Source: Steroidobacteraceae bacterium
GTDB lineage: Bacteria; Pseudomonadota; Gammaproteobacteria; Steroidobacterales; Steroidobacteraceae
Reading direction: 5' to 3'
Length of the DNA stretch: 64,000 nt
NCBI GenBank assembly: GCA_041395505.1
Contig: JAWLAG010000001.1
Span: 2,232,001-2,296,000 of the forward strand
In this document: positions 51,002-60,281 of the stretch, piece after piece
Layout: each line of letters opens with the position of its first letter
Numbering within the stretch: position 1 is the stretch's first letter
The notes under the pieces: model-generated
Database searches by the model: none
The model's input: only the letters and a program-made list of their open reading frames with translations
What the model was told of the DNA's origin: nothing
Program-made: the position numbers and the translations under genes

Positions 51002-52152
51002 TGCGGTTTGCGGCCCGAGACCAGGTACCAGGACTTGTAACCGCCCTTGTTCGGCTGGCCGAATTTCGCGGTTTCGCCACGCGACGGCGGTCCGAAAGCG
51101 GCGTCCTGGTAACCGGCGGCAACATCGACGAAACCTGCCGATCGCGCAAGTCCTGCGAGGTCCGCCGAAATTGCTCCCAGCCAGAACGGCTCGTTGTTGT
51201 AGCGCGTCTCGAAATCTGCACGCAAAAGCGAAAACGCATCGGCTTCCGCAGCACGCATCGGCACTTCTAGGTGGACCATGACACCGCCGGGACGCAGGAC
51301 GCGCATGCATTCGCGGATGATGCGCGGCAACGCTCGCGCGGAGGTTTCGTGAAGCATGGCGCTGCTGAAAACGAGATCGAAATGCTCCGATGGGTAGCCG
51401 GTCTGCTCCGCATTGGCTTGTTTGAAATGCAGCGGCACCCCAAGCCGGGCGGCTCGCGCGTGCGCGTAGCGTAGCAAGCCGGCACCGACGTCAACGCCGT
51501 GCACCTCGGCATCGGGGAATGTGCGGGCAACGGCCACGAGGCTATTGCCGACGGTACAGCCCATTTCCAGGATCCGGCGGGCGTCGAGTCCGGGGAATCG
51601 CTCGAACACGTGCGCGGCAACGGTATGGCCACGCATGTCATTCATCTGGCCGCCCTGGCGCCCCAGGCTATAAAGCGATGCGGCCTTGTCGAAGACGGCG
51701 CCCTGGCGGACACCGCCCTGGGGCGGATCGACGTGGTAGCTGCCCGGCATCATGTGAGTGTCGGTAGCGGCCAGATATCGGGGCAGCACGAAGTCGGGAT
51801 CCACAGTCAGGCTGCCGAGCGCGGGCGCCAGGGCCGCAGAATCGTCGAGTGCATCGAGTTGGCGGTCGACGCAATCGCCGGCTGCCTGCCACATGAGTTC
51901 CTGCGCGGAGCGCATCGCCGATACCCAGTTCTGGTAGGACTGATCCGCGCTCATGCGTTTGCGCAGTTGTGGCAGCCACTTCGACTCCCCGGCCGCCGCG
52001 CCTATCTGTGCTGCGATTGCGTCGGTGCGCTCCCGCACGATGGGATCCATCTGCGCGGCGATATAAGACTTGAATGCAATCACGAATTTTTGCTCCGACA
52101 GCTCGTCGTGACTGCTCTGCGCCATCATCGGGTGGACTTTCACGCTGGTCAT
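50998..52152 (-). CDS. SAM-dependent methyltransferase
   Basis: From ATG 52152 the protein has 384 residues. The class I SAM motif is ILEMGCTVGNSLVAVA, with VHGVDVG, the post-motif FDLVFSSAMLHE and RVLRPGGVMVHLEV following. An additional N-terminal helical domain of about 140 residues precedes it. The substrate is unknown. A longer frame upstream to 52344 exists, but its sequence does not look conserved. The 288-base gap to the acyl-CoA dehydrogenase at 52441 must hold promoters for both directions; none stands out. Confidence 0.8.
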   Translation of the reverse strand: MTSVKVHPMMAQSSHDELSEQKFVIAFKSYIAAQMDPIVRERTDAIAAQIGAAAGESKWLPQLRKRMSADQSYQNWVSAMRSAQELMWQAAGDCVDRQLDALDDSAALAPALGSLTVDPDFVLPRYLAATDTHMMPGSYHVDPPQGGVRQGAVFDKAASLYSLGRQGGQMNDMRGHTVAAHVFERFPGLDARRILEMGCTVGNSLVAVARTFPDAEVHGVDVGAGLLRYAHARAARLGVPLHFKQANAEQTGYPSEHFDLVFSSAMLHETSARALPRIIRECMRVLRPGGVMVHLEVPMRAAEADAFSLLRADFETRYNNEPFWLGAISADLAGLARSAGFVDVAAGYQDAAFGPPSRGETAKFGQPNKGGYKSWYLVSGRKPQ

Positions 52153-52440
52153 GAGCGCTACTTTCGCAAAGCTGCGGGTCGTGCACCAGTCCTTTTGGAC
52201 AATGCTCCGGCTGCCAGGCCTCCAGGCGGTCATGGCCCCGCCGAACAGGGCCACGAACGGCGCCGGGCTCCCGTCGATGCCTGATATCGGACGACACCTG
52301 GTATCCATGGACGCCCTCGCCCGGCGGCGCTCGTAGTGCCGCAACCTGACTGCGTAGCGTGCTATATTTGACGATCCCGTTCGAACATTTTTTTGCGCTA
52401 CCGAATCTGCAGCGGAGCGTGTACGAGAGACGATCGCCCG

Positions 52441-53598
52441 ATGTATTCACTCACCGAAGAGCAGCTCGCAGTCCAGGAACTCGTACGGCGCGTTGCACGC
52501 GAGAAAGTCGCCCCGCGAGCTGACGCTATCGATCGCAATGCCGAGTACCCGCAGGACATGTTCGATCTGCTGAAGGAGCTGGGACTGTTCGCGTTACCAT
52601 TACCGGCGGAGCATGGTGGTGCAGGCAGCCTGCTGTCAGCATGCATCGCCGTCGAGGAGTTCGGTCGCGTCTGCTACAACACCGGCTACCTACTGGTCGT
52701 GCAATGGGTTGCCTTCGGTGCACTGCTCGCGGCGGGCAATGAAGAACAGAAGGCGCGGTACTTGACTGGACTCGCAAGCGGCGCACTGCGAGGCGCATTT
52801 TCGACGACAGAAGCCCAGAGTGGCTCGGATGTCTCAGGGATCAAGACCCGCGCCACGCGCGTGGACGGCGGCTATCTCCTGAACGGCTCGAAGATCTGGT
52901 GCACGAATTCTGACGTCGCGGATTTCGTGCTAGTCGGCGCGAAATGCGCGGGCGATGACGGCAAGGATGCCATCAACCTGTTCATCGTCGACCGGGGCAC
53001 ACCGGGCTTCAAAGTAGGTCGCAAGGAGGACAAGATGGGCGCTCGCGGCGTTCCGTCCTGCCCGCTCTTCTTCGACGATGCCTTTGTACCAGCGGGCAAT
53101 CGCATGGGCCCAGAGGGTGGTGCCGGTTTCAAATCCGTGATGGAGGCTTTCAATACCAGCAGACCAATCGTCGCCGCGCGAGCCGTCGGACTCGCCCAGG
53201 GCGCGATAGATCATGCAACGGAGTTCATCCAGTCGCGCAAGGCTTTCGGCCGTAGAGTGGCGGATTTTCAGGGGGTGCGCTGGATGCTGGCCGAAATGGC
53301 AATGCGCACGGAAGCTGCGCGTCAGCTCACGTACAAGGCGGCTTCGATGGTTGACGCCGGGATCACTGGCCCCGAACTTGGCAAAATGGCCGCAATGGCC
53401 AAGTGTTTTGCGTCTGATGTCGGCATGACGGTCGCAACCGACGCAGTGCAGCTATTCGGCGCCGCGGGTATTTCGAATGAATACCCGATCAATCGATATT
53501 TTCGCGATGCCAAAGTCGTGCAAATCATCGAAGGAACCAATCAGATTCAGCGCAACATCATTGCCAACATGTTGCTTGGTCGCGAGCAGAAAGCCTGA
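52441..53598 (+). CDS. acyl-CoA dehydrogenase
   Basis: This FAD enzyme makes the first double bond in beta-oxidation. The 385-residue protein starts at ATG 52441 (MYSLTEEQLAVQELVRRVAR). Motifs include GAFSTTEAQSGSDVSG, the middle beta domain, the C-terminal RKAFGRRVADFQGVRWMLAE and the catalytic Glu364 in QIIEGTNQIQRN. With the hydratase, SDR and MaoC genes it forms a complete oxidation set. Confidence 0.95.
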   Translation: MYSLTEEQLAVQELVRRVAREKVAPRADAIDRNAEYPQDMFDLLKELGLFALPLPAEHGGAGSLLSACIAVEEFGRVCYNTGYLLVVQWVAFGALLAAGNEEQKARYLTGLASGALRGAFSTTEAQSGSDVSGIKTRATRVDGGYLLNGSKIWCTNSDVADFVLVGAKCAGDDGKDAINLFIVDRGTPGFKVGRKEDKMGARGVPSCPLFFDDAFVPAGNRMGPEGGAGFKSVMEAFNTSRPIVAARAVGLAQGAIDHATEFIQSRKAFGRRVADFQGVRWMLAEMAMRTEAARQLTYKAASMVDAGITGPELGKMAAMAKCFASDVGMTVATDAVQLFGAAGISNEYPINRYFRDAKVVQIIEGTNQIQRNIIANMLLGREQKA

Positions 53599-53680
53599 AA
53601 CTGCGTCGACCTGCGGGTCACGTACCAGGCATCGCAGCGACTTGCCCGGTGGTACAACTCCGGCTGCGGGCGGTCACATC

Positions 53681-54550
53681 TCAGATGAGCTCGACCAGGC
53701 CGTTGTTGAGCACTACCGCAGCGCGAGCGTCGACGGTGGCACGAAAAAGATAACGCCCACGCCCCTCATCCCAATATTCGAATCGGACGGTTTCGCCTGG
53801 CAAGACTGGCGCAGTGAAGCGCACGGCTACACGACGGATACGCGACGCATCGTACCGGCACACAGTTCGCAGCAGACCGTGTACGGCCATGCCATAGGTA
53901 CAGAGGCCATGAAGTATCGGGCGCGAGAACCCTGCCGCCTTCGCCACCGACGGATCCGCGTGGAGCGTATTGTAGTCACCGCTCAATCGATAAATGAGCG
54001 CCTGGCGCTCAATGGTCGGCAGCGTCGCTTCCACATCGCAATCGCGATCGGGGACCTTGGGCAGCTGTTCGGGGCCCTGGTCACTGCGTCCGCGATGCAG
54101 GCTGTACCCACCATCGCCTCGCAGAAAAGTGATCATACGGGCTCGTGCAACCAACTCATCGGTCGCCTGCAGCCGCAGCTCGCGTTCGATGACGACTAAT
54201 GCACCCTTGCCCGGGCCTTTGTCGGTTATCGAGAGTATTCGATTGCGCGCCGTAATTGCAGCCGCTGTGGGTAGCGTCCTGTAAAGCTGCAAGTGCTGCT
54301 CGCCGTGCACCAGCTTCACCCAGTCCGCACCGGTCCAGCCATCCCGCCAGAAAAAACCCGGGCTGCCAATCACAGTAGCCATCGTCGGCACGGCCTGTAG
54401 ATTCTTTTCGAAAACGAAACACAGCTCGCCATCGTCGAGCGGATCGGCCCCCATGCCGAGTCCGAGCGCGTAAAGCATAGTGTCGCGCTCGGTATAGGTC
54501 TGAACTATGGAGCCAAAGTCATGCGCGCGAAGCGCATCGTATTCGAGCAT
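53681..54550 (-). CDS. MaoC-family enoyl-CoA hydratase 2 (double hot-dog)
   Basis: The 289-residue protein has a degenerate N-terminal hot-dog fold and a C-terminal one with the hydratase-2 motif YRLSGDYNTLHADPSVAKAA (Asp and His catalytic) followed by GFSRPILHGLCTYG. This corresponds to the hydratase part of peroxisomal-type multifunctional enzyme 2. It diverges from the SDR gene; the 200-base gap holds no gene. Confidence 0.92.
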   Translation of the reverse strand: MLEYDALRAHDFGSIVQTYTERDTMLYALGLGMGADPLDDGELCFVFEKNLQAVPTMATVIGSPGFFWRDGWTGADWVKLVHGEQHLQLYRTLPTAAAITARNRILSITDKGPGKGALVVIERELRLQATDELVARARMITFLRGDGGYSLHRGRSDQGPEQLPKVPDRDCDVEATLPTIERQALIYRLSGDYNTLHADPSVAKAAGFSRPILHGLCTYGMAVHGLLRTVCRYDASRIRRVAVRFTAPVLPGETVRFEYWDEGRGRYLFRATVDARAAVVLNNGLVELI

Positions 54551-54750
54551 CGAGCCTCCGTGAATCCTGGCCTGCGCAATCGCTCATCGGACGTCCGGTC
54601 GCGGGCGATGAATTTTCTATCAGTCAAGTTGCCCATCACGGCTCCCGAATCATCGTTGACGTTGCTGATGGACGATATTCATACTACTGCAGAGCGCTCG
54701 ATATTACGATCGACCCGCCCGGTCTCGGGCCCGTCAAGAGGAGATTGCGA

Positions 54751-55656
54751 TTGAATAAAATGGTTGCAGGCAAGGTCGTTGTCATCACGGGTTCCGGTGC
54801 CGGCATTGGGCGGGATTTCGCGCTCGCATTCGCCGCCAACGGCGCGCGGGTAGTCGTAAACGATGTGACGCCAGCAAAGGATGGCAAGCCGGCGGCGGCG
54901 GACCAGGTCGTGGCGGAAATCCGCGCGAGCGGTGGTGAGGCGGTTGCTTGCACCGAGAGCGTCGCCTCGGCGGCCTCCGGCGCCAAAATTGTTCAAGCAG
55001 CTCTCGACAATTTTGGCAGTATCGACTGTGTGGTCAACAATGCAGGCATCGTTCGGGACCGCATCTTCTACAAGATGTCACCGGAGGAGTGGCAGGCGGT
55101 CGTCGACGTACATCTGAACGGTTCATTCCATGTCGCACGCGCAGCGGCAAATCACTTCAAGGCGCAGGAGGCCGGATCCTACGTACACATGACGTCCTCA
55201 TCCGGACTCATTGGCAACGTCGGCCAGGCCAACTACGCTGCCGCAAAACTCGGCATTGTAGGCCTTTCCAAGGCTATAGCGCTTGATATGGCGAAATTCA
55301 ACGTCCGATCCAACTGCATTGCCCCCTGGGCATGGACAGCCATGACCGCGACCATTCCGGCCGATACGCCCGAGAATATCACCCGCATCGAGAAAATGAA
55401 GAAGATGGAATCAGCGAAAATCGCACCGCTTGCCGTCTATCTTGCGAGTGACAGTGCAGCGGCCGTGACCGGGCAGATTTTCGGCGTGCGCGCCAACGAG
55501 ATCTACCTGTTCAGCCAAAGCCGCATTGTTCGCTCGGTACATCGCGCCGGGGGCTGGACACCGGAGGAGATCGCCGAGCACGCCATCCCAGCGTTCGAGG
55601 CCAACTTCTTCCCGAATGTCGCTTCACTGAAGATTACGCCCTGGGACCCGATCTGA
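54751..55656 (+). CDS. SDR-family 3-hydroxyacyl-CoA dehydrogenase (MFE-2 type)
   Basis: This is a short-chain dehydrogenase with the cofactor motif TGSGAGIG, NNAGIV, Ser in MTSSSGLIG and YAAAK. The C-terminal extension (GGWTPEEIAEHAIPAFEANF) resembles the dehydrogenase half of 17-beta-HSD type 4. I chose TTG 54751 as start because GAGGAG lies seven bases ahead; ATG 54760 is too far from it. 301 residues. Substrate likely a long or steroid side-chain acyl-CoA. Confidence 0.9.
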   Translation: MNKMVAGKVVVITGSGAGIGRDFALAFAANGARVVVNDVTPAKDGKPAAADQVVAEIRASGGEAVACTESVASAASGAKIVQAALDNFGSIDCVVNNAGIVRDRIFYKMSPEEWQAVVDVHLNGSFHVARAAANHFKAQEAGSYVHMTSSSGLIGNVGQANYAAAKLGIVGLSKAIALDMAKFNVRSNCIAPWAWTAMTATIPADTPENITRIEKMKKMESAKIAPLAVYLASDSAAAVTGQIFGVRANEIYLFSQSRIVRSVHRAGGWTPEEIAEHAIPAFEANFFPNVASLKITPWDPI

Positions 55657-55673
55657 GGCGAGCCGCAACCACA

Positions 55674-56159
55674 ATGAAAGACGAATACGAAACCGCGGGG
55701 CTTGGCTTTCATTTCGAGGACTTGCCAATTGGGCGGAAATTCAAGACCGTCGGCAGGACGATAACAGAAACGGATATCGTGCTCTTCATCAATACGATTG
55801 GCATGACTGAGGTGTTGTTCACGAATTACGAGTTCCTTGAACAGGATTCGCAGATCAAGGGGCGTCCCGCGCCCGGTTCATTGGTCTACTGCATTTGCGA
55901 AGGCCTGCTCACGCAATCAACATTGCAGGGAACAGGCCTGGCCTTCCTGAACATGACACTTGATATCAAGAACCCGACGCTTGCGGGAGATACCATCCAC
56001 GTGGAATGCGAAGTCATCGAATCGCGGCCATCAGCGAGCAAGCCGGGTCGTGGTCTGGTTCGCACGCGCAATCGCGTGGTGAAGCAGGACGGTACGGTCG
56101 TGCTGGAGTATACGCCGCTGCGCATGGTTAAGTGCCGCGGATCCGGACATGACCCGTAA
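55674..56159 (+). CDS. MaoC-like dehydratase / hot-dog protein
   Basis: This is a single hot-dog protein of 161 residues starting at ATG 55674, 17 bases after the SDR gene. The hydratase signature is altered (IVLFINTIGMTEVLFTNYEF), so the usual Asp/His pair is not obvious and it may be a thioesterase-like or structural paralogue. GRPAPGSLVYCICEGLL is typical of MaoC proteins. Probably part of the same degradation pathway. Confidence 0.82.
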   Translation: MKDEYETAGLGFHFEDLPIGRKFKTVGRTITETDIVLFINTIGMTEVLFTNYEFLEQDSQIKGRPAPGSLVYCICEGLLTQSTLQGTGLAFLNMTLDIKNPTLAGDTIHVECEVIESRPSASKPGRGLVRTRNRVVKQDGTVVLEYTPLRMVKCRGSGHDP

Positions 56160-56253
56160 TTGCACGCTCCGCATGAATTTCAGACATTGTGACCAGTGAG
56201 ACTCGGTTGCATTGTTCCGGAGGCCGGCAACTAGATTCGTAGGACTTACCTGA

Positions 56254-56496
56254 GTGCAACTACCGGCAGGCGCCGCCCTGCCACTCCCGACGGTTGTTGC
56301 CGCCAGCCTTGAGACATTCCGCAATCGCTCACGCATCGATCCGAATCACGACACAATCGAGGTCATCTGGTACCTGACAAAGTTTCCGCAACCCGCCGCG
56401 TTGGCAAGACTGAAGGAACTGTCGCGCTCGAGAAACTATCTGGTTTCCTACAACGCAAAACGCGCCTGTGCAATCTTCGACAAAACGCCCAATTGA
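56254..56496 (+). CDS. small hypothetical protein
   Basis: An 80-codon frame with a GTG start at 56254 and no clear ribosome site. The C-terminal half (IEVIWYLTKFPQPAALARLK) looks helical and could be a natural protein or the end of a lost gene. It sits between the MaoC gene and tRNA-Arg. No family is recognised. Confidence 0.3.
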   Translation: MQLPAGAALPLPTVVAASLETFRNRSRIDPNHDTIEVIWYLTKFPQPAALARLKELSRSRNYLVSYNAKRACAIFDKTPN

Positions 56497-56514
56497 TTGC
56501 GACACGTCGACGGA

Positions 56515-56590
56515 TGGCGCCCCCGGCAGGAGTTGAACCTACGACCTACCGCTTAGGAGGCGGTCGCTCTATCCACTGAGCTACGGGGGC
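56515..56590 (-). tRNA. tRNA-Arg (anticodon CCT)
   Basis: Complete cloverleaf on the minus strand: acceptor GCCCCCG with CGGGGGC, discriminator G, encoded CCA, anticodon arm ACCGC-CTCCTAA-GCGGT with anticodon CCT. It reads the rare AGG codon. Confidence 0.95.
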
Positions 56591-56676
56591 AACCGCTTTG
56601 TGGTGCACTTGTGATTGTAATAAGAATACGCACATCATGTGCACTAACGGCAGTGCCCGCAGCAGCGACCTGAATA

Positions 56677-57138
56677 GTGATCCTCGGTATCCACCATGTT
56701 TCCCTGGCGACGACCGACCTTGCACGCCTGCGGCGGTTCTACTGCGAGATCCTGCAATTCGAGGTTATTTCGCAGTTTGAATGGAGCAACCGCGTGGATC
56801 TCGACCGTTTCGTCGGCTTCGCCGACTCGGCGGGACGCAGTGCCATGCTAAGGCTGGGCGACGCGTTCATCGAACTGTTCGAATACAGGCGACCGCAGCC
56901 ACACGATACGCCGCGCAGGCTCTGCGACCCCGGCTATGCGCATGTCGCGCTGCTCGTGCGCGATATCGACGGCGAATATCAGCGCCTGCACGCGGCTGGC
57001 GTGGAGTTCAACAGCGAGGTGACGGATTCCGGGAAGTTGCGCGCCGTTTACGGCAGGGACCCGGATGGCAACGTCTTCGAGCTGGTGGAAGTGACGAGTC
57101 CGGCGAGCCGGTACGCGCCCTCTTCTGGTGCAACCTGA
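56677..57138 (+). CDS. VOC-family (glyoxalase/dioxygenase fold) protein
   Basis: The 153-residue protein starts at GTG 56677. Two beta-alpha-beta-beta-beta modules are seen: IHHVSLATTDLARLRRFYCE at the start and GYAHVALLVRDIDGEYQRLH near residue 88, with metal-ligand candidates His in each and Glu in DGNVFELVE. The reaction is unknown. It is isolated between two tRNA genes on the opposite strand. Confidence 0.85.
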   Translation: MILGIHHVSLATTDLARLRRFYCEILQFEVISQFEWSNRVDLDRFVGFADSAGRSAMLRLGDAFIELFEYRRPQPHDTPRRLCDPGYAHVALLVRDIDGEYQRLHAAGVEFNSEVTDSGKLRAVYGRDPDGNVFELVEVTSPASRYAPSSGAT

Positions 57139-57147
57139 CGGGAAAAA

Positions 57148-57223
<76 letters not shown>

Positions 57224-57344
57224 ACGCGAGCGGCGCATGTTACACCGGGCCGGCTATGCTGCAAACAGCGCAATTATCAGTTTTGCCACTGGGCCGCTGC
57301 GGCGCTATCTTTGGCGGAACACGAAGAATCGACGGGATCCAGGG

Positions 57345-57800
57345 ATGCTGGCTGTTGGGGACCGGGCGCCGGAATTCACTCTGGCGAATCAGGATGACGT
57401 GGAAGTCGGGCTGACCACCCTGCTCAATGCCGGGCCGCTGATCCTGTATTTCTACCCTGCCGATTTCACGCCCGGATGTACCAAGGAAGCCTGCGCGATT
57501 CGCGATCTCGACAGCGAGATCCGGCGCGTCGGACTCAATGTCTGCGGCATCAGTCCGCAATCGCCCGAGTCCCATCGCAAATTCCGGGAGCGCCATTCGC
57601 TGCCGTTTCAGCTGCTGAGCGACCCGGACAAATCCGTCATCCGCATGTACGACGTCAATGGCCCGCTTGGTTTCGGCGTCCGGCGGGCCACCTATTTGAT
57701 CGATTCAGGCCGCAGCATCCGTGCCGCCGTGTTGGCGGATTTTCGCATTGCCGAACACGAGGACTTCGTGCGCAAGGCCATCGCATTGTCCGGTCACTGA
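57345..57800 (+). CDS. bcp: thioredoxin-dependent peroxiredoxin, Bcp/PrxQ type
   Basis: It reduces peroxides in the cytoplasm using thioredoxin. From ATG 57345 the protein has 151 residues, with the peroxidatic Cys45 and resolving Cys50 in ADFTPGCTKEAC, the five-residue spacing of PrxQ, and the conserved LLSDPDKSV. A longer open frame upstream overlaps the tRNA and is not used. Confidence 0.92.
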   Translation: MLAVGDRAPEFTLANQDDVEVGLTTLLNAGPLILYFYPADFTPGCTKEACAIRDLDSEIRRVGLNVCGISPQSPESHRKFRERHSLPFQLLSDPDKSVIRMYDVNGPLGFGVRRATYLIDSGRSIRAAVLADFRIAEHEDFVRKAIALSGH

Positions 57801-57819
57801 TCGGCGCCGGGATCGCTCA

Positions 57820-58743
57820 TCACGGCGAACTGGCCGCCCGCCGCGATCGTCGCAACCCGCCACTGTCGAGCAGCAGCTGGAAACCCTGCATGTTGGCAGG
57901 AATCACCACGGCGTTGCCCTCGTTCTTGGCAAATTCTGCAAGCGCCTTGTTGACTTCGTGCTGCAGATACTCCGCCGTCAGGGATTGATTGATAATCCGG
58001 TTGGCCTCGGCAACACCCTTGGCGCGGGCAATCTCGATTTCGGCGTCCTTGGCCGCGATGTCAACTTCGATCTTCTTTGCCTCCAGCCGTTTCTGGTTTT
58101 GCACCGCGAGCTGGATCGCCTGTTCGATGGACGGATCGGTATTGAGCGCCCGTACGACGACGCGCGAGATGGTAAAAACTCCCGGGTCGTTCTGGTCGAG
58201 CCTCGCCTGCAGCACTTGCTCGACATCACGCTGCAGCTTTTCGCGTTGACGATGCAACTGCAGGGAGTCGACACCCGCGACCACCTCATAGACCGCTCCA
58301 CGCGCCTCGCGCAGCACCACGTTGTAGGCAGGGTAAAAGCCGCCATCACCTTTTTGATCCGCCGCCGCGTACTTGACGGACAGTTCTGCAATCTTGTCTG
58401 CAGCCGCATTGTAGAAGACCGTGACGTCCAGATCGCGCAGCGACAGGTTGTCCGCTGCCTTGGGCGTCAGGTCCGTCAGATCGATGGGTATTTCCTTCGC
58501 CGCGACGACCCGATACTGCGTGATGATCGGCATGCGCATGCGCAATCCTGGCTGCACCTCGGTCGGATCGACCTTGCCAAGGGTTTTCTCCACGCCGACG
58601 AAACCCGTCTCGACCGTATAGAAGGAAGCCCAGAGCAGTACCGCAGCCAGTCCAACCAGAATGACCCAGCCCGGAAACGCGCCGGTTCCGACCCTGCTGC
58701 CCACGTGCCCATCGCCATCCCGGGTTCTTGAAAACACCGCCAT
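57820..58743 (-). CDS. prohibitin-type SPFH membrane protein
   Basis: The 307-residue protein has one N-terminal membrane helix (GWVILVGLAAVLLWASFYTV) and an SPFH/band 7 domain (PGLRMRMPIITQYRVVAAKE, SLRDLDVTVFYNAA), followed by a long coiled coil rich in Glu, Lys and Ala (KKIEVDIAAKDAEIEIARAK). It probably forms large ring assemblies that organise or protect membrane proteins. No partner protease gene lies beside it. Confidence 0.9.
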   Translation of the reverse strand: MAVFSRTRDGDGHVGSRVGTGAFPGWVILVGLAAVLLWASFYTVETGFVGVEKTLGKVDPTEVQPGLRMRMPIITQYRVVAAKEIPIDLTDLTPKAADNLSLRDLDVTVFYNAAADKIAELSVKYAAADQKGDGGFYPAYNVVLREARGAVYEVVAGVDSLQLHRQREKLQRDVEQVLQARLDQNDPGVFTISRVVVRALNTDPSIEQAIQLAVQNQKRLEAKKIEVDIAAKDAEIEIARAKGVAEANRIINQSLTAEYLQHEVNKALAEFAKNEGNAVVIPANMQGFQLLLDSGGLRRSRRAASSP

Positions 58744-58768
58744 CGCCGTCGCCCTCCCGTATCGTCGA

Positions 58769-59332
58769 TCAATAAATCAAGTGCAACACCGAAGCGCGTC
58801 GAAAGCGCGGTAGCGTCACAATGTACAAATTGCTGTAATCATCGTCGCGTATAGGCGTAACAGTCGTGCCGCCTGCCAGCTGCTCCACCATCTGCGGCAC
58901 GGTATTGCTGTGCCCAACGACCAGCACGAGCTCGCCGCGATGCTCGCGCAGAATCCGGCCAACCAGCTCCTTGCTCGCGGCTGCATCGTAGATCGTCGGC
59001 TCGATTGCCAGCGCGTCGGCGAGCGGACGCGCAGTCTCGCGAGCGCGGCGCGTGTTCGACACATAGATGGCTTGGATCCGCTGCCCGTCGCGCGCTCCGA
59101 ACAGGCGTGCCAATCCGGCGGCGCGCTCCGAGCCCGCGCTTGATAGCGGCGGATCGTCGATGCTCACCAGTTCCTTGTCTGCGTGTCGCACCAGCACGAT
59201 GGTCGTCGTGGAATTCTGCAGCCAGAGAATCGCGCCTACTGCAAGCAGCAGGATGGCAAGCAGGACACCGAGCCAAAGTGGCGCCGAGAAAAAACTGCGA
59301 TGGCTGCGAGCGATACCCGGCGCCTGAACCAT
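58769..59332 (-). CDS. membrane-anchored histidine phosphatase family protein
   Basis: From ATG 59332, one base after the dapA stop, the protein has 187 residues. A membrane helix (about residues 18-38) precedes a phosphoglycerate-mutase/SixA-like domain with the phospho-His motif LVRHADKE, the SNTRRARETARPLA arginine region and the second His in VVGHSNTVPQ. The catalytic set is complete; the substrate is unknown, and the domain faces the periplasm if the N-terminus is inside. Confidence 0.87.
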   Translation of the reverse strand: MVQAPGIARSHRSFFSAPLWLGVLLAILLLAVGAILWLQNSTTTIVLVRHADKELVSIDDPPLSSAGSERAAGLARLFGARDGQRIQAIYVSNTRRARETARPLADALAIEPTIYDAAASKELVGRILREHRGELVLVVGHSNTVPQMVEQLAGGTTVTPIRDDDYSNLYIVTLPRFRRASVLHLIY

Positions 59333-59333
59333 C

Positions 59334-60281
59334 TCAGGCAGCCAGTTGCAGTTGTTGCAGAATTCGTCGCAGCGGTGCGGACGACGCTTCGTCGAGCCAG
59401 GCGAGCGGCGCACGTATTCCGCAGTCAATCATGCCCATCTGCTGCAACAGCCACTTGACGGGAATTGGATTGGCTTCGATGAAAAGATCGCGGTGCAGGT
59501 CGGCAAGCTGGGCGTCGAGATCCTGCGCGAGCGCGACATTGCCCGCCAGGGCGGCAGAAACCATGCGCGCATATTGGCCAGGCGCGACATTTGCCGTCAC
59601 TGAGATCGCTCCGCAGGCGCCGGCAGACAAGGATCTGCACGCGGTGGCGTCATCGCCGCTCAGAATCGCAAATGTGGCTGGCAGCAATCGGCGCAACTCC
59701 TGTATTCGCTCGAGGCTGGGGACGGCTTCTTTCAGCGCGACGATATTGCGCTCGGCAGCCAGCTGCTGGACTGTTTCCGGCAGGAGATCGACCGCGGTGC
59801 GGGAGGGCACGTTATATAGAATGACGGGGCAGTCAACCGCCCGCGCGGCAGCGCGAAAGTGCCCGATGAGGCCACGCTGTGGCGGCTTGTTGTAGGCCGG
59901 CGTAACGACCAGCAGGCCGTCAACCCCATGGCGTGCAAAGCGCTGCGCCCGCTCGATCGTCGTGCGTGTGCAACTACTGCCAACGCCGACGATGACCTGC
60001 ATGCGCCCGGCGCCGATGCGCAAGGCCTCGATGGTCAGCTCGCGCAATTCGTCGTCGTCGAGACAAGCCGATTCACCTGTCGTACCGCCTACTACGACGC
60101 CCGCTGTGCCGCTCGAAGCATGCCACTCGAGCAGGCGCTGCCATGACTTCCAGTCGATGTCGCCCCCGGCTCGCATGGGCGTCACCAGGGCGACGTAACT
60201 ACCGCGAAAAGCCTGGCTGGGACTTTCGGTCACTTCGTCGGCCTCGCGCTGTTCAAGAACGGATGGTACCTCATGTCTCAT
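59334..60281 (-). CDS. dapA: 4-hydroxy-tetrahydrodipicolinate synthase
   Basis: It condenses pyruvate and aspartate semialdehyde in lysine/meso-DAP synthesis. The 315-residue TIM-barrel protein has GGTTGE at 65-70, Tyr130 (TPAYNKP), Tyr156-Arg161 (YNVPSRT) and the Schiff-base Lys184 in NIVALKEA. The N-terminus is about 20 residues longer than usual. Its ATG overlaps the stop of the Ig-like lipoprotein gene upstream. Confidence 0.92.
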   Translation of the reverse strand: MRHEVPSVLEQREADEVTESPSQAFRGSYVALVTPMRAGGDIDWKSWQRLLEWHASSGTAGVVVGGTTGESACLDDDELRELTIEALRIGAGRMQVIVGVGSSCTRTTIERAQRFARHGVDGLLVVTPAYNKPPQRGLIGHFRAAARAVDCPVILYNVPSRTAVDLLPETVQQLAAERNIVALKEAVPSLERIQELRRLLPATFAILSGDDATACRSLSAGACGAISVTANVAPGQYARMVSAALAGNVALAQDLDAQLADLHRDLFIEANPIPVKWLLQQMGMIDCGIRAPLAWLDEASSAPLRRILQQLQLAA

